Notes: generated by a model from the letters alone, not told the origin. A stretch of 64,000 bases of DNA from Burkholderiales bacterium (GCA_022841375.1 JALHRQ010000001.1:424892-488891); one strand, 5' to 3'; positions 34,965 to 44,278 are shown, numbered from the stretch's first letter. Made by a program: numbers and translations.

Positions 34965-35887
34965 AAGCTTCCTCCGAGCAGCACGAGCAACGGTATGTTG
35001 ATAAAAACATTGAACGGAAACGTCACGGCAAGCGCGGCTGAAATGCCCAGTGCCGGATTGGCCTCGGGCACCGCCATGCGCATCGCCGCCGGCGCAGCAA
35101 TATAGGAGGCACTGGCCAGCAGCACGCCGAACAGGATTGCACCGCCAGCGGACAGTCCGAGCAGCCATGACCCCAGACCCAAACCCGTTGTGCCCATCAC
35201 CAGTGGCGTGATGACGGAAAAGGTTACCAGCCGCAGGCCGGCGCGGCGAAGGTCGGCAAAACGCCCGCCGACAACCAGCCCCAGTTCCAGCAGATACAGC
35301 GCCAGCAGGCCGCGGAACAGATCCCCGAACAGCGGTTTGAGCGGCGCATAACCTTCACTGCCCACGATCCAGCCGATAACAATGCCGCCAGCCAGCAGCA
35401 CGATCCCCTTGTTGGCCGCGACTTCGCGGAACACCGGCGCGCCAGCCGTTCCGCCGGCACGGGCAAGAATCACGCCGGCAATGATGCCGGGCGCCTCCAT
35501 CAACGCCAGAAGCACCGGCATGAACGATTCAGCCGGGATGCCGCGTTGCTGCAGATAGGCGGTTGCGATGGCAAACGTGACTACGGATACGGAACCGTAA
35601 TGGGCGGCAACGCTTGCGGCATCGCTGCGCGCAAGGCCCACCACATGCCGCAACACCGGAAACAGAATGAACGGCAGCGCAAATCCGGCAAACGCAGCAA
35701 ATAACGCCGGCAGCGCGACATGGGTCAGCGGCTGGTGGGAGAGTTCGACCCCGCCCTTCAGACCGATCGCCAGCAGCAGGTAAACCGACAGCGCTTCGTA
35801 AACCGGTTCCGGAAAACGCAGATCCGAGCGGGCCAGTCTCGCAGCCACACCCAGCGCGAAAGTCAGGACCAGCGGATCAATCGGCAT
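34961..35887 (-). CDS. sbtA: sodium-dependent bicarbonate transporter SbtA family
   Basis: A 308-residue polytopic membrane protein with about ten hydrophobic segments, starting MPIDPLVLTFALGVAARLARSDLRFPEPVYEALSVYLLLAIGLKGG, the classic SbtA (DUF897) N-terminus. The second half repeats the fold (KGIVLLAGGIVIGW ... LLLASASYIAAPAAMRMAVPEANP). SbtA is a high-affinity Na+/HCO3- symporter in cyanobacteria; in heterotrophs it may feed carboxylases. Pairing with the PII-like gene directly downstream supports the assignment. No carboxysome or RuBisCO gene is in the window. Confidence 0.92.
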   Translation of the reverse strand: MPIDPLVLTFALGVAARLARSDLRFPEPVYEALSVYLLLAIGLKGGVELSHQPLTHVALPALFAAFAGFALPFILFPVLRHVVGLARSDAASVAAHYGSVSVVTFAIATAYLQQRGIPAESFMPVLLALMEAPGIIAGVILARAGGTAGAPVFREVAANKGIVLLAGGIVIGWIVGSEGYAPLKPLFGDLFRGLLALYLLELGLVVGGRFADLRRAGLRLVTFSVITPLVMGTTGLGLGSWLLGLSAGGAILFGVLLASASYIAAPAAMRMAVPEANPALGISAALAVTFPFNVFINIPLLVLLGGSL

Positions 35888-35903
35888 ACGGCAAAGCCAC
35901 CCT

Positions 35904-37127
35904 TCAAATCACTTTTTTCGCCTTTAAAGCAGCGATGGTGAAGGCATCGTAACCGAGCTCGCCGAGAATCGCTTCGCTGTCCGCACCCACCGGGCGCGGC
36001 GGCGTATCCGCACGCGGACCATCGTGGGCGAAGCTGAACGGTGACAGCGGCACTTTAAGATCCTTGGCAAAACCGGTGACCGACGGCGGGAAGGTGTGAA
36101 ACAGTCCGCGCGATTCCGTCTGCGCTTCGGCCATACATTCGGGAATCGTGCGCACACGTCCGGCGGGCGCGCCCGCCTCGTTGAACAGCGGCTCCCACTC
36201 GGCTGCGCTGCGCGTCATCAATTTTTCCTGCATCAGCGTGCGCAGCGCCGGGATGTTGTCGCGCCGCGCCGCGCCCGTGGCGAAACGCGGATCGTCGTTC
36301 AGCGCGGTCAGTCCCAATACTTTAAGCAGACCCTGGTGCTGGTGCTCCTCGTTGATGGCGAAAGCAATCAAGCCTTCGGCGGTGTTAAAGGTGGTTGATG
36401 CCGGCGAACGGCTGGCCGCATCATTGCCGCCCTGCTTGGGAATGGCGCCGGTGTTCATATGGGCGGTGACGACGGAAGCCATCAGGATGATGTTGGTGTC
36501 GAGCATCGACAAGTCGATGTACTGACCTTTGCCGGTGCGCTGCTTTTGGTACAACGCCGCTGATACCGCGTAGGCTGCGGCGAGTCCGGTTGAATAATCG
36601 ATGATCGGCGGTCCCGCTTTCAGCGGACCGCTGTCCTCGGTGCCGGTGACGCTCATAAAACCGGACCAGGCCTGGATCACGCTGTCGTAGGCCGGATGCT
36701 TCTGTTTCGGGCCGGTGTTGCCATACGCCGTGATCGACATGAAGATCACTTCCGGATTGACCTTCCTGACCGCTTCATAATCAATGCCGCGTTTGGCCGC
36801 GGAACCGCTGCGCAGGTTCTGCACCACCACATCGCATTCGGCGGCAAGTTTGAGAAATACGTCGCGCCCCTCGGGACTGTTCAGGTCCAGCGCCAGAAAA
36901 CGTTTGTTCGACGACTGGGTCATGAAACCCAGTGACAGGCCCTGCTGACCGAAGGAAGGGTCGGCAGCCTCGGAACGCCAGCGCACGGTTTCACCCTTGC
37001 CCGGCGGTTCGATCTTGATGACTTCAGCACCCAGCAATGCGAGCTGGTAGGCGCAGAACGGCCCGGCCAGCACGCGGGTGAGATCCAGCACTTTGATTCC
37101 GGCGAATGCCCGTTGATCCGACACCAT
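35904..37127 (-). CDS. CaiB/BaiF family CoA-transferase
   Basis: A 407-residue class III (formyl-CoA transferase type) CoA-transferase. Hallmarks are FAGIKVLDLTRVLAGPFCAYQLALLGAEVIKIEPPGKGETVR, QNLRSGSAAKRGIDYEAVRKVNPEVIFMSITAYG and the conserved Asp-containing segment GPPIIDYSTGLAAAYAVSAALYQ. It moves CoA from an acyl-CoA donor to an organic acid. Nothing nearby identifies the acid. GGAGGAGCATC precedes the ATG. It stands just upstream of sbtA on the same strand (16-base gap), so the genes may be co-transcribed. Confidence 0.92.
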   Translation of the reverse strand: MVSDQRAFAGIKVLDLTRVLAGPFCAYQLALLGAEVIKIEPPGKGETVRWRSEAADPSFGQQGLSLGFMTQSSNKRFLALDLNSPEGRDVFLKLAAECDVVVQNLRSGSAAKRGIDYEAVRKVNPEVIFMSITAYGNTGPKQKHPAYDSVIQAWSGFMSVTGTEDSGPLKAGPPIIDYSTGLAAAYAVSAALYQKQRTGKGQYIDLSMLDTNIILMASVVTAHMNTGAIPKQGGNDAASRSPASTTFNTAEGLIAFAINEEHQHQGLLKVLGLTALNDDPRFATGAARRDNIPALRTLMQEKLMTRSAAEWEPLFNEAGAPAGRVRTIPECMAEAQTESRGLFHTFPPSVTGFAKDLKVPLSPFSFAHDGPRADTPPRPVGADSEAILGELGYDAFTIAALKAKKVI

Positions 37128-37216
37128 GATGCTCCTCCGTTAAACAGGCGGGCATCATAACAAGGCGCCGGACGGGGCCGGCAGGGCATTTCACATTGCG
37201 CGAAGCGCAGGTCGCG

Positions 37217-38098
37217 TTAACGCAGTCGCGTCTCGCCGACCTGCAACGGTTGCCGGCCGGTCTTTTGTTCGGCCACGCGGGCCAACAATTCGCGCACCTG
37301 AGGAACGACTGCGCGCGCCGCCTCCTCGCCGGCAGAGAGGTTGGCGATTTTCTGGGAAAAATCGGTAATGCGGGTACGGATCGTCTGCGGCCGGATCACC
37401 ACATCGGCCTGCTGCGCTTCCAATGAGCCACGCCAGGACACATCCACCGCAATCACGATATCGGCACCCATCGCACGTGCCACCGATGCCGGCACCCGGC
37501 TCGCCACGCCGCCGTCTACGTATTCGGTGCCGCGGATCACCACCGGCCAGAACAGTTGGGGTACGCTGGCCGAGGCGCGCACGGCAAGGCCGGTGTTGCC
37601 GCGGTTGAAGATCGTCATGCGGTTGGTTTTGCGTTCGGCAGCGATGACCGCAAACGGTTTCTGCAGCGCCTCTATCGGCCGGTTGTGCAGCATGTCGTTG
37701 ATGTACGCCTGCAGCCGCCCGCCTTCGATGACGCCGGGGCCGAACAGCGTGAAATCCAGCAGGTCGTTGTCTTCGACCGCCAGTGCGTTGCTTTCGAGTT
37801 CAGCAGCACGCATGCCGCCAGCGTGCAATGCGGCGACCACCGCGCCGGAACTGACGCCGACGATGACATCAACCTCGATGCCTGCTTGTTCAAACACCTT
37901 GAGCACGCCGACATGGGCGAAGCCGCGCGAACCGCCGGCCCCCAGCACCAGGCCGACAACCGGTTGCGTCCTGGACACGGGCTGAAGCGGCGCGGTATAC
38001 GGCGCGTCGTCCGCCGTATGGTTGAAGGGCGTGGTAGCACAGCCTGCCAGCAACAGGGCGGACAGCGTACACAACAGTGTTTTAGTGAGCAGTTGCAT
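37217..38098 (-). CDS. patatin-like phospholipase lipoprotein (RssA-like)
   Basis: A 293-residue patatin-fold lipase/esterase anchored as a lipoprotein: the signal MQLLTKTLLCTLSALLLAGC ends in a lipobox LLAG-C. The oxyanion loop is GAGGSRGFAHVGVL, the catalytic Ser is in GVSSG and the Asp in YVDGGVASRVP, all as in RssA/PNPLA proteins. The start at 38098 gives a proper lipoprotein signal; the frame opens 8 codons earlier. Neither has a strong SD. It probably acts on lysophospholipids or related lipids in the envelope. Confidence 0.9.
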   Translation of the reverse strand: MQLLTKTLLCTLSALLLAGCATTPFNHTADDAPYTAPLQPVSRTQPVVGLVLGAGGSRGFAHVGVLKVFEQAGIEVDVIVGVSSGAVVAALHAGGMRAAELESNALAVEDNDLLDFTLFGPGVIEGGRLQAYINDMLHNRPIEALQKPFAVIAAERKTNRMTIFNRGNTGLAVRASASVPQLFWPVVIRGTEYVDGGVASRVPASVARAMGADIVIAVDVSWRGSLEAQQADVVIRPQTIRTRITDFSQKIANLSAGEEAARAVVPQVRELLARVAEQKTGRQPLQVGETRLR

Positions 38099-38287
38099 GG
38101 CGTTCGAGTGTGGGATGACCATTGATTCCGGTCAAGGTTCCCGCGGCCGCAGGCTGCCACATGATCCCTGCAAGACCAAATTGGTTACCAATGGTTGCCA
38201 TGCACGGGTAAAATCGACAGAATCAATCCCTGCTGCTGCCGCTAAAACCGCATCTAAAAACATCACCGTTCATCGAGGAGATTCACC

Positions 38288-39268
38288 ATGCAAGTCACCC
38301 GTAACCTGACCCTGTTGCTTGCCGCAGTGCTGGGCATTGGCGCCGCGCAAACCGCGACCGCCGCCAGCCAGGAATACCCCAACCGCCCGATACGCCTGAT
38401 CATCCCCAATGCCGCAGGCGCTGCGGTTGACACGCTGGGCCGGATTTTCGCCAACACCCTGACCCAGGTTGCCGGCCAGCAAGTCGTGGTCGACAACCGC
38501 GGCGGCGCCGGCGGCCTGATCGGCATGGAAATCGGCAAGGAAGCCATTCCCGACGGTTACACACTGCTGTCGGCTTCGACCGCAGCTATGGTTATCGGAC
38601 CGCACATCCACAAAAAGCTGCCGTTTGATCCGATGAAGGACTACGCCTTCATTTCACTGTTTGGCATCACCCCCAATATCGTAGTCGTCAATCCGTCGAT
38701 TCCGGTGAAGTCGGTCAAGGAACTGATCGAATACAACAAGAGCCGCGGCGGCAAGTCCAATATGGCTTCGGCAGGCGCCGGCTCGCAAAGCCATCTCGCC
38801 GGCGTTTTATTCATGCAGCTTGCGAAATCCGAGGCATTGCATGTGCCGTACAAAGGCGGCGGCGCTTCCGTGGCTGCAGTGGTCGGCGGTGAATCGCAAT
38901 GGACCATCACCCCGGCGCCCGCGGTGGCCGGCCTGATCAAGGGCGGCAAGCTGCGCGCAGTAGCACATACCCTGGCAACCAAATCAGCTTTGCTTGGTGA
39001 TCTGCCGTCAGCCGCCGAAACCGTACCCGGCTACCAGTACGGCGGCTGGAACGGTCTGCTCGCTCCGATCAAGACGCCGAAGCCCATCCTCGCCAAGTTG
39101 CATGCCATGGTCATCAAGACCTCGCAGAATGCCGAGTTCCGCAAACACTTTGAAACCCAGATGACCGAGGTGGTCACCAACACGCCGGAAGAATTCCGCA
39201 AGTTTGTGGAAGCAGAAATCAAGGCAATGGGACCGGTGGTGAAATCCGCCGGACTGCAGCCGTTCTGA
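38288..39268 (+). CDS. Bug/TctC-type periplasmic substrate-binding protein
   Basis: A 326-residue Bug receptor. The signal peptide (about residues 1-26, ending TAAS) precedes QEYPNRPIRLIIPNAAGAAVDTLGRIF; then VVDNRGGAGGLIGMEIG, DGYTLLSAST, and GVLFMQLAKSEALHVPYKGGGASVAAVVGGE. The ligand loop lacks the common Gly-Gly (AAGAAVD). CGAGGAG precedes the ATG. It is followed by a strong terminator, so it is a single-gene unit: another orphan receptor without tctAB. Confidence 0.94.
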   Translation: MQVTRNLTLLLAAVLGIGAAQTATAASQEYPNRPIRLIIPNAAGAAVDTLGRIFANTLTQVAGQQVVVDNRGGAGGLIGMEIGKEAIPDGYTLLSASTAAMVIGPHIHKKLPFDPMKDYAFISLFGITPNIVVVNPSIPVKSVKELIEYNKSRGGKSNMASAGAGSQSHLAGVLFMQLAKSEALHVPYKGGGASVAAVVGGESQWTITPAPAVAGLIKGGKLRAVAHTLATKSALLGDLPSAAETVPGYQYGGWNGLLAPIKTPKPILAKLHAMVIKTSQNAEFRKHFETQMTEVVTNTPEEFRKFVEAEIKAMGPVVKSAGLQPF

Positions 39269-39283
39269 GTTTCCCTGCATGAT

Positions 39284-39312
39284 AAAAAAGGCGGCCTGGC
39301 CGCCTTTTTTAT
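39284..39312 (+). terminator. rho-independent terminator after Bug gene
   Basis: A GGCGG ... CCGCC stem flanked by A6 on the left and T6 on the right (AAAAAAGGCGG / CCGCCTTTTTT) lies 15 bases past the stop. Because both sides are A/T-runs it could work in either direction. Confidence 0.9.
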
Positions 39313-39410
39313 TGGCAACAGCGGGTTCCAGCATTTGCGTCGGGCGCATTGCAACGGCAAAGGCCGCGTTACAATCGCGCCTCGAAAATCAATCCGCAGG
39401 AGCATCGCCG

Positions 39411-40400
39411 TTGAAAGCCTTGATCGTCAGAGAACACGGACCCATTGAAAGCCTGCTGCTCGAAGAAGTGCCGGATCCCGTTCCAGGTCCCGGCGAAGTT
39501 CTGGTTGATGTGCACGCCACCAGCGTCAACTTCCCCGACCTGCTGGTCATCGGCGGCACTTACCAGATCCTGCCCAAACGGCCGTTCAGTCCGGGCAAAG
39601 ACATGGCCGGCGTGGTCGCCGCGGTCGGCGCCGGCGTGACCACCTGCAAACCGGGCGACCGTGTCGCCGCGCAAAACGAGTACGGCGCCTACGCTCAGAA
39701 ATGCGTGGTGCCGCAGAACAACTGCTATCCGATGCCCGACGCGATGAGTTACGCCGATGCCGCGGCCATGGGTATTGCTTATCCGACGGCGCATTTCGCG
39801 CTGGTCGAACGCGGCCAGTACCAGCCGGGCGAAACCGTATTGATCAACGGCGCCGCCGGCGGCGTCGGCATCGCCACCATCCAGGTCGCCAAGGCGCTGG
39901 GCGCCAAGGTCATCGCCAGCGTCAGCAGCGCGGAAAAAGCGGAACTCGCCAAACAGCACGGCGCCGATCATGTGGTGCGCACCGACGTGCCCAACCTGCG
40001 CGATGCGTTCCGCGATCAGGTGATGGCGGCTGCGGGCAAACGTGGTGTCGATATCATTGTCGATCCAGTCGGCGGTGATGTATTCGACGCCAGTCTGCGC
40101 GTGATCGGCTGGTCGGGCCGCATCATCGTTGTCGGTTTTGCCGAGGGCCGCATCCCGGAAATCAAGGCCGGCCATCTGCTGGTGAAAAACATTTCCTTGA
40201 TCGGTCTGCAATACAGTTCCTACCGTGACCGCCAGCCGGAAAAAGTACAGCGTGTGCAGCGCGAACTGTTCGATTGGTATGCGCTGGGCAAGATCAAGCC
40301 GCACGTGATGGGCGCCTGGCCGCTCGAACAATACCGCGAAGCGCTGGCCACAGTGCGCGACCGCAAGGTTGTCGGCAAAGTAGTGATCCTGACCCGCTGA
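39411..40400 (+). CDS. NADPH:quinone oxidoreductase family (zinc-free MDR)
   Basis: A 329-residue medium-chain dehydrogenase/reductase without zinc-ligand Cys residues. It has SVNFPDLLVIGGTYQ, the Rossmann motif NGAAGGVGIATIQVAKALGAKVIA and VDIIVDPVGGDVFD, as in QorA-type quinone or enoyl reductases. The best start is TTG at 39411, since AGGAG lies 8 bases upstream and the protein then begins LKALIVREHGPIE like its relatives. The ATG-initiated frame at 39279 would overlap the preceding terminator and is rejected. Confidence 0.92.
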   Translation: MKALIVREHGPIESLLLEEVPDPVPGPGEVLVDVHATSVNFPDLLVIGGTYQILPKRPFSPGKDMAGVVAAVGAGVTTCKPGDRVAAQNEYGAYAQKCVVPQNNCYPMPDAMSYADAAAMGIAYPTAHFALVERGQYQPGETVLINGAAGGVGIATIQVAKALGAKVIASVSSAEKAELAKQHGADHVVRTDVPNLRDAFRDQVMAAAGKRGVDIIVDPVGGDVFDASLRVIGWSGRIIVVGFAEGRIPEIKAGHLLVKNISLIGLQYSSYRDRQPEKVQRVQRELFDWYALGKIKPHVMGAWPLEQYREALATVRDRKVVGKVVILTR

Positions 40401-40544
40401 TCACTTTGCACATACACTTCGCACATTACTTATAAGTATCTGTTTTTATTAATTATTTTTAACATCATTGGTACGCTTGTATTGCATGCCGGGTTGAAGC
40501 CATTACGCCGTCTGTAACCACGACCAACTTTAAAAGAGACTTGC

Positions 40545-41087
40545 ATGGAAAAACCCACATCCACACCGTCAATGCTGCGCCCCCTGCCCCGCTGGATTTT
40601 CATGAGCCGCTGGCTGCAGGCGCCCCTCTATATCGGCCTGATCGTCGCTCAGGCCGTTTATGTGTGGCAGTTCTGGGGGGAGCTGGTTCATCTGCTCGGC
40701 ATGCTCAGCGTAAAGAACATCTCCGAAACCGAAATCATGCTGATCGTGCTCGGCCTGATCGACGTGGTGATGATTTCCAATCTGCTGGTGATGGTCATTG
40801 TCGGCGGCTGGGAAACCTTCGTTTCGCGTCTCGAGCTTGAAGGTCATCCTGACCAGCCGGAGTGGTTGTCCCATGTCAATGCGGGCGTGTTGAAGGTCAA
40901 ATTGGCGACCGCAATCATCGGCATCTCATCGATTCACCTGCTGAAAACCTTCATCAACGCGTCCCAGTATGAAGAAAAAACGCTGATGTGGCAGACCATC
41001 ATCCATCTGACCTTTGTCGCCTCGGCGATGGCCATTGCCTATACTGAGAAACTCACCCACGCCACACAAAACGACAAGGCACATTAA
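40545..41087 (+). CDS. UPF0114 / YqhA family membrane protein
   Basis: A 180-residue inner-membrane protein of the TIGR00645 (UPF0114) family, with about four hydrophobic helices: SRWLQAPLYIGLIVAQAVYVWQFW, MLIVLGLIDVVMISNLLVMVIVGG (diagnostic), KVKLATAIIGISSIHLLKTF and a final WQTIIHLTFVASAMAIAYTEK. E. coli YqhA is its relative; function unknown. AAAAGAGA precedes the ATG. A 144-base AT-rich spacer upstream (containing TTATAAGTATC and TTAATTATTTTTAAC) probably holds its promoter. Confidence 0.93.
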   Translation: MEKPTSTPSMLRPLPRWIFMSRWLQAPLYIGLIVAQAVYVWQFWGELVHLLGMLSVKNISETEIMLIVLGLIDVVMISNLLVMVIVGGWETFVSRLELEGHPDQPEWLSHVNAGVLKVKLATAIIGISSIHLLKTFINASQYEEKTLMWQTIIHLTFVASAMAIAYTEKLTHATQNDKAH

Positions 41088-41203
41088 GCGCGATGTGCCC
41101 CGAAATAACGGCTTGAAATTGCCCCCGAACCTTGCAGGAACTATAGAATGATCAGACTTGGCACGGCGTAAACCGCTGCGCCAGTGACTGCCGGAGCCAA
41201 TGC

Positions 41204-42583
41204 ATGCGGTTCGCTTTTAACCCGGAAGATAATGCGATTACCCGTGACAGCAGCGGGAAAAACTACCGTCATTGGCTGATTGCGCTGGTTGTATTCCTTG
41301 GTGTGATTGGCGCCGGCACATGGGTATTGCACCTCGAAGCCAGCGAAGCGGATGCCCGGCGCAAGATTGACCTCGTCGTACGGGGCAGTGCACTAAGATC
41401 GCAGATTAACCGCGAACTCAACCGGGTACTGTACCTGACCAGCGGCCTGCGCAGCTATATCGTAGTACGCCTGAAAACCCTTGAGCGCGATGAGATCGAG
41501 AACATCCTCGCAGCGATGTACACCGAGTCGCAGCACATCAGGAACTTTGCTGTCGCCGTCGGCCATCGCGTCACCTACATCCATCCGCTGGCCGGCAACG
41601 AAAAAGCCATCGGCTTGTTCTACCCTGACCTGCCCGAGCAGTGGAATGCCATCAAAAGAACCATAGGCTCGGGCAAGCCCGCGCTGCTGGGCCCCGTCAA
41701 TCTGGTCCAGGGCGGCAAGGGTCTGATCTACCGCGTGCCGATTTTTATTGAAGGAAACTACTGGGGGCTGCTGTCTTCGGTGTTCGATTCCGAATCGCTG
41801 TTCGATGCCATGTTTGCCGACAGCAAGGCCAGCGGACTTGAACTGGCTATCCGTGGAATCGATGGTCTTGGCATGAAAGGCAAAGTGTTCTGGGGCGAGG
41901 CTGAACTGTTCGCTGACCAGAACGCCCATTTGATTGATGTCGACATTCCCGGCGGTAAATGGGTATTGGCTGTCAGATCGACTACTGCAAACGAGGCGCG
42001 CATTACCCTGTGGGTGCTGCAGGGGTTGGTGTTGCTGCTGGCGCTGGCGCTGGCGTGGAGCGTCCTCACCGTCCTGTCTCAGCGGTCCAAACTGGCGCGC
42101 CTTGCTTTGTTCGATGCGCTGACGGGTTTACCCAATCGACTGTTGATCGACGACCGGGTCGACCGGGCCATGACAACCCTGCGGCGTGATCCGTCAAAAA
42201 CCTGCCTGCTGATGTTTGTCGATCTCGATCGTTTCAAGGTGATCAATGACCGATTCGGTCATCATGCCGGCGATTTTGCACTGCAAAGCGCCGCCGAGCG
42301 CGTCCGCTCGACGGTGCGTAAGGCCGATACTGTCGGTCGCTGGGGCGGCGACGAATTTCTGGTATTCATGGAAAACGTTGATCGCTCCAAAATCAGCGAG
42401 CTCTGCACCAAGATCCGCAGTGTGGTTGAACAGCCCTTTGAGTATCGCGGCAATCAACTCACACTGGGCGTTTCAATCGGGTATGCGTTGGCACCCGACG
42501 ACGGCGGCAATATGGACGACCTGCTGCGTGTCGCCGACGAGCGCATGTATGCCGACAAGGATTTGCGCAACGCAGCGCGGTAG
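41204..42583 (+). CDS. diguanylate cyclase with periplasmic CHASE sensor
   Basis: A 459-residue membrane signalling protein. TM1 (residues 26-48: WLIALVVFLGVIGAGTWVL) and TM2 (about 265-290: LWVLQGLVLLLALALAWSVL) enclose a ~200-residue periplasmic CHASE-like domain (RDEIENIL, HRVTYIHPLAGN). The C-terminal GGDEF domain makes c-di-GMP from two GTP: signature RWGGDEFLVF is intact, and RKAD five residues upstream is a canonical RxxD inhibitory I-site, so product feedback is expected. GGAG lies 8 bases before the ATG. No EAL domain is present. Confidence 0.93.
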   Translation: MRFAFNPEDNAITRDSSGKNYRHWLIALVVFLGVIGAGTWVLHLEASEADARRKIDLVVRGSALRSQINRELNRVLYLTSGLRSYIVVRLKTLERDEIENILAAMYTESQHIRNFAVAVGHRVTYIHPLAGNEKAIGLFYPDLPEQWNAIKRTIGSGKPALLGPVNLVQGGKGLIYRVPIFIEGNYWGLLSSVFDSESLFDAMFADSKASGLELAIRGIDGLGMKGKVFWGEAELFADQNAHLIDVDIPGGKWVLAVRSTTANEARITLWVLQGLVLLLALALAWSVLTVLSQRSKLARLALFDALTGLPNRLLIDDRVDRAMTTLRRDPSKTCLLMFVDLDRFKVINDRFGHHAGDFALQSAAERVRSTVRKADTVGRWGGDEFLVFMENVDRSKISELCTKIRSVVEQPFEYRGNQLTLGVSIGYALAPDDGGNMDDLLRVADERMYADKDLRNAAR

Positions 42584-42648
42584 CGCCACAGTTCACGAAG
42601 TATTCGTTCCCGACGTATTGCATCGGAACGCATTACGTCCAAATCTTT

Positions 42649-43389
42649 TTACTTAAGCATCAACGGAATACCGCTGAGGATCAGGATCACGCAGACGGTA
42701 CGGCGAAAAACTTTTTCACTCATGCCGGTGTGGATGCGGTCACCGAGGAAGATACCAGTCAGCATGAACGGCAGCGCCGCGGCAAACAGCAGCAGCGATT
42801 CGCGACCGAATTCTCCTACCGCGTAATAACCGAGACCGCGGATCACCGCCAGCGTCATCATCAGCGCGGCCAGCGTGCCGCGGAACTGTTCCTTGGTGAC
42901 GCGAATGGCGTCCATATAGACCGCGAAAAACAGGCTCGCCATGGTGCCGAAGATCGTGCCGACCGCACCGGCAAGAAAACTCGCTGCGGTAGCGATGGCG
43001 CGCGGCGGCGGCTTTGCCGGCCCGCTGCCGCGGGTCTGCCACAAGGCATACAGCCCGTAGCCGCTGACCAGCGCACCGAGGCCGCGGGTCAACCATGCCG
43101 CATCCAGCGTCTTGAACAGATAAAGTCCCAGCGCAATGCCCAGCGTGCAGGAAGGGAGGATGCGCAGGATCATCGGCAACGACACGTGTTTGCGGTCCTT
43201 GCCGAACAACGTCGCCGACGACGAGATCGTCAGCAATGTCCACACCGGCACCAGCACTTTCATCGGGATCACCAGCGCCAGCAGCGGCATCGCGGCGAAA
43301 CCGCCGAATCCGGTGCTGCCGCGCAACGCATAACTCGCCACCAGCACCACCGCGCAGTACCCCCACTCCGGCGTGGACAACGTGATCAT
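42649..43389 (-). CDS. TauE/SafE family anion permease
   Basis: A 246-residue membrane protein with about eight TM segments of the TauE/SafE family (GSTGFGGFAAMPLLALVIPMKVLVPV near the start, a second repeat with GAVGTIFGTMASLFFAVYM). Members export sulfite, sulfoacetate or other organic anions. It follows the gntR regulator on the same strand with a 10-base gap, so it probably belongs to the same regulon as the divergent catabolic cluster and may move its substrate or an end product. Confidence 0.9.
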   Translation of the reverse strand: MITLSTPEWGYCAVVLVASYALRGSTGFGGFAAMPLLALVIPMKVLVPVWTLLTISSSATLFGKDRKHVSLPMILRILPSCTLGIALGLYLFKTLDAAWLTRGLGALVSGYGLYALWQTRGSGPAKPPPRAIATAASFLAGAVGTIFGTMASLFFAVYMDAIRVTKEQFRGTLAALMMTLAVIRGLGYYAVGEFGRESLLLFAAALPFMLTGIFLGDRIHTGMSEKVFRRTVCVILILSGIPLMLK

Positions 43390-43399
43390 CGATACGCAA

Positions 43400-44098
43400 T
43401 CAATCCGTTTGGCTGCCGAGTTCGATCAGGCGCATCACCTCGGCGGCAGCACCTTGTGCTTCGTCGCGAGTCAGCCGTTCTGCCGCTTCGGCATCGCGCT
43501 TGCGGATGGCGGCAAGCATCGCGCGCAGCCCTTTGACGCTTTCCTGTGAACGGCTGCCGGAGCGCTGCGGATGCGACAGCCCCAGAGCGCGCCAGCGCCA
43601 GATGCGTGCATGCAGCGTGCCGAGCATCGATGACAGCGTCTCGCTGCCGGCACCTTCGAACAGTACTTCGTAAAAACGGTTCTTGGTTTCCAGCACTTCC
43701 TGCGCGTCACCACGACCGTAGGCGCCGACCACCACATCCAGTGCCTGCGCCAGCCGCTTCAATTCGGCATCACCGGCGTTTTGTACGAACAGGCGCGCCG
43801 CCAGACCCTCCAGCACGGCGCGTATGGTGTACAGATCCTTGGCTTCGGCCAGCGACAGCGCACGCACCACCGGACCCTTGTTCGGCACATTGGCGATCAG
43901 GCCTTCAGTCTCGAGCTGGCGCAACGCTTCACGGATCACCGTACGCGACACCCCCATCATTTCGGTAAGTTCGCGTTCGGTCAGCCGCGCGCCCGGCGCC
44001 AGCCGGCCGTCGATGATGGCGCGCCGCAAACCATCCAATACCTGCAGCCGCAAAGGCGCTGCAAGTTTTTGAATACCTTCAATTTTTGGATTGTTCAT
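43400..44098 (-). CDS. GntR family regulator (FadR/FCD type)
   Basis: A 232-residue regulator. The winged HTH covers about residues 10-75 (LRRAIIDGRLAPGARLTERELTEMMGVSRTVIREALRQLETEGLIANVPNKGPVVRAL), followed by the all-helical FCD effector domain (YTIRAVLEGLAARLFV). Such regulators respond to sugar acids or other carboxylates and generally repress. It is divergent from the Gfo/creatininase cluster, with a perfect palindrome in the spacer, so it is the likely controller of both directions. Confidence 0.93.
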   Translation of the reverse strand: MNNPKIEGIQKLAAPLRLQVLDGLRRAIIDGRLAPGARLTERELTEMMGVSRTVIREALRQLETEGLIANVPNKGPVVRALSLAEAKDLYTIRAVLEGLAARLFVQNAGDAELKRLAQALDVVVGAYGRGDAQEVLETKNRFYEVLFEGAGSETLSSMLGTLHARIWRWRALGLSHPQRSGSRSQESVKGLRAMLAAIRKRDAEAAERLTRDEAQGAAAEVMRLIELGSQTD

Positions 44099-44137
44099 GG
44101 TGTTGCACCGGTTTCCGGTTGACCCATACCGTAATAC

Positions 44138-44154
44138 CGTAATACGATATTACG
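44138..44154. promoter_or_regulatory. palindromic operator candidate for the GntR regulator
   Basis: A perfect inverted repeat CGTAATA - CGA - TATTACG sits 40 bases upstream of gntR, in the spacer to the divergent catabolic operon. A further direct copy of the half-site (CCGTAATAC) directly precedes it at 44130-44138. Size and symmetry fit a dimeric FadR-type operator. Confidence 0.7.
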
Positions 44155-44278
44155 AGTTGATGCCTTCGGCAAGTTTAGTTTGGTAAGCCGTTTCTTGCCC
44201 GGGCCGCATCACCGATCCCTGTATTAGCCAGTTACTTTCAGCCATTTACCATTCCTATTCAGTGAGGAGCAAGCATCC

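Noticed and set aside
39279-39410. N-terminal extension of the quinone oxidoreductase from an upstream ATG
   Set aside because: It would translate through a clear rho-independent terminator; TTG at 39411 has a good ribosome site and the family N-terminus.
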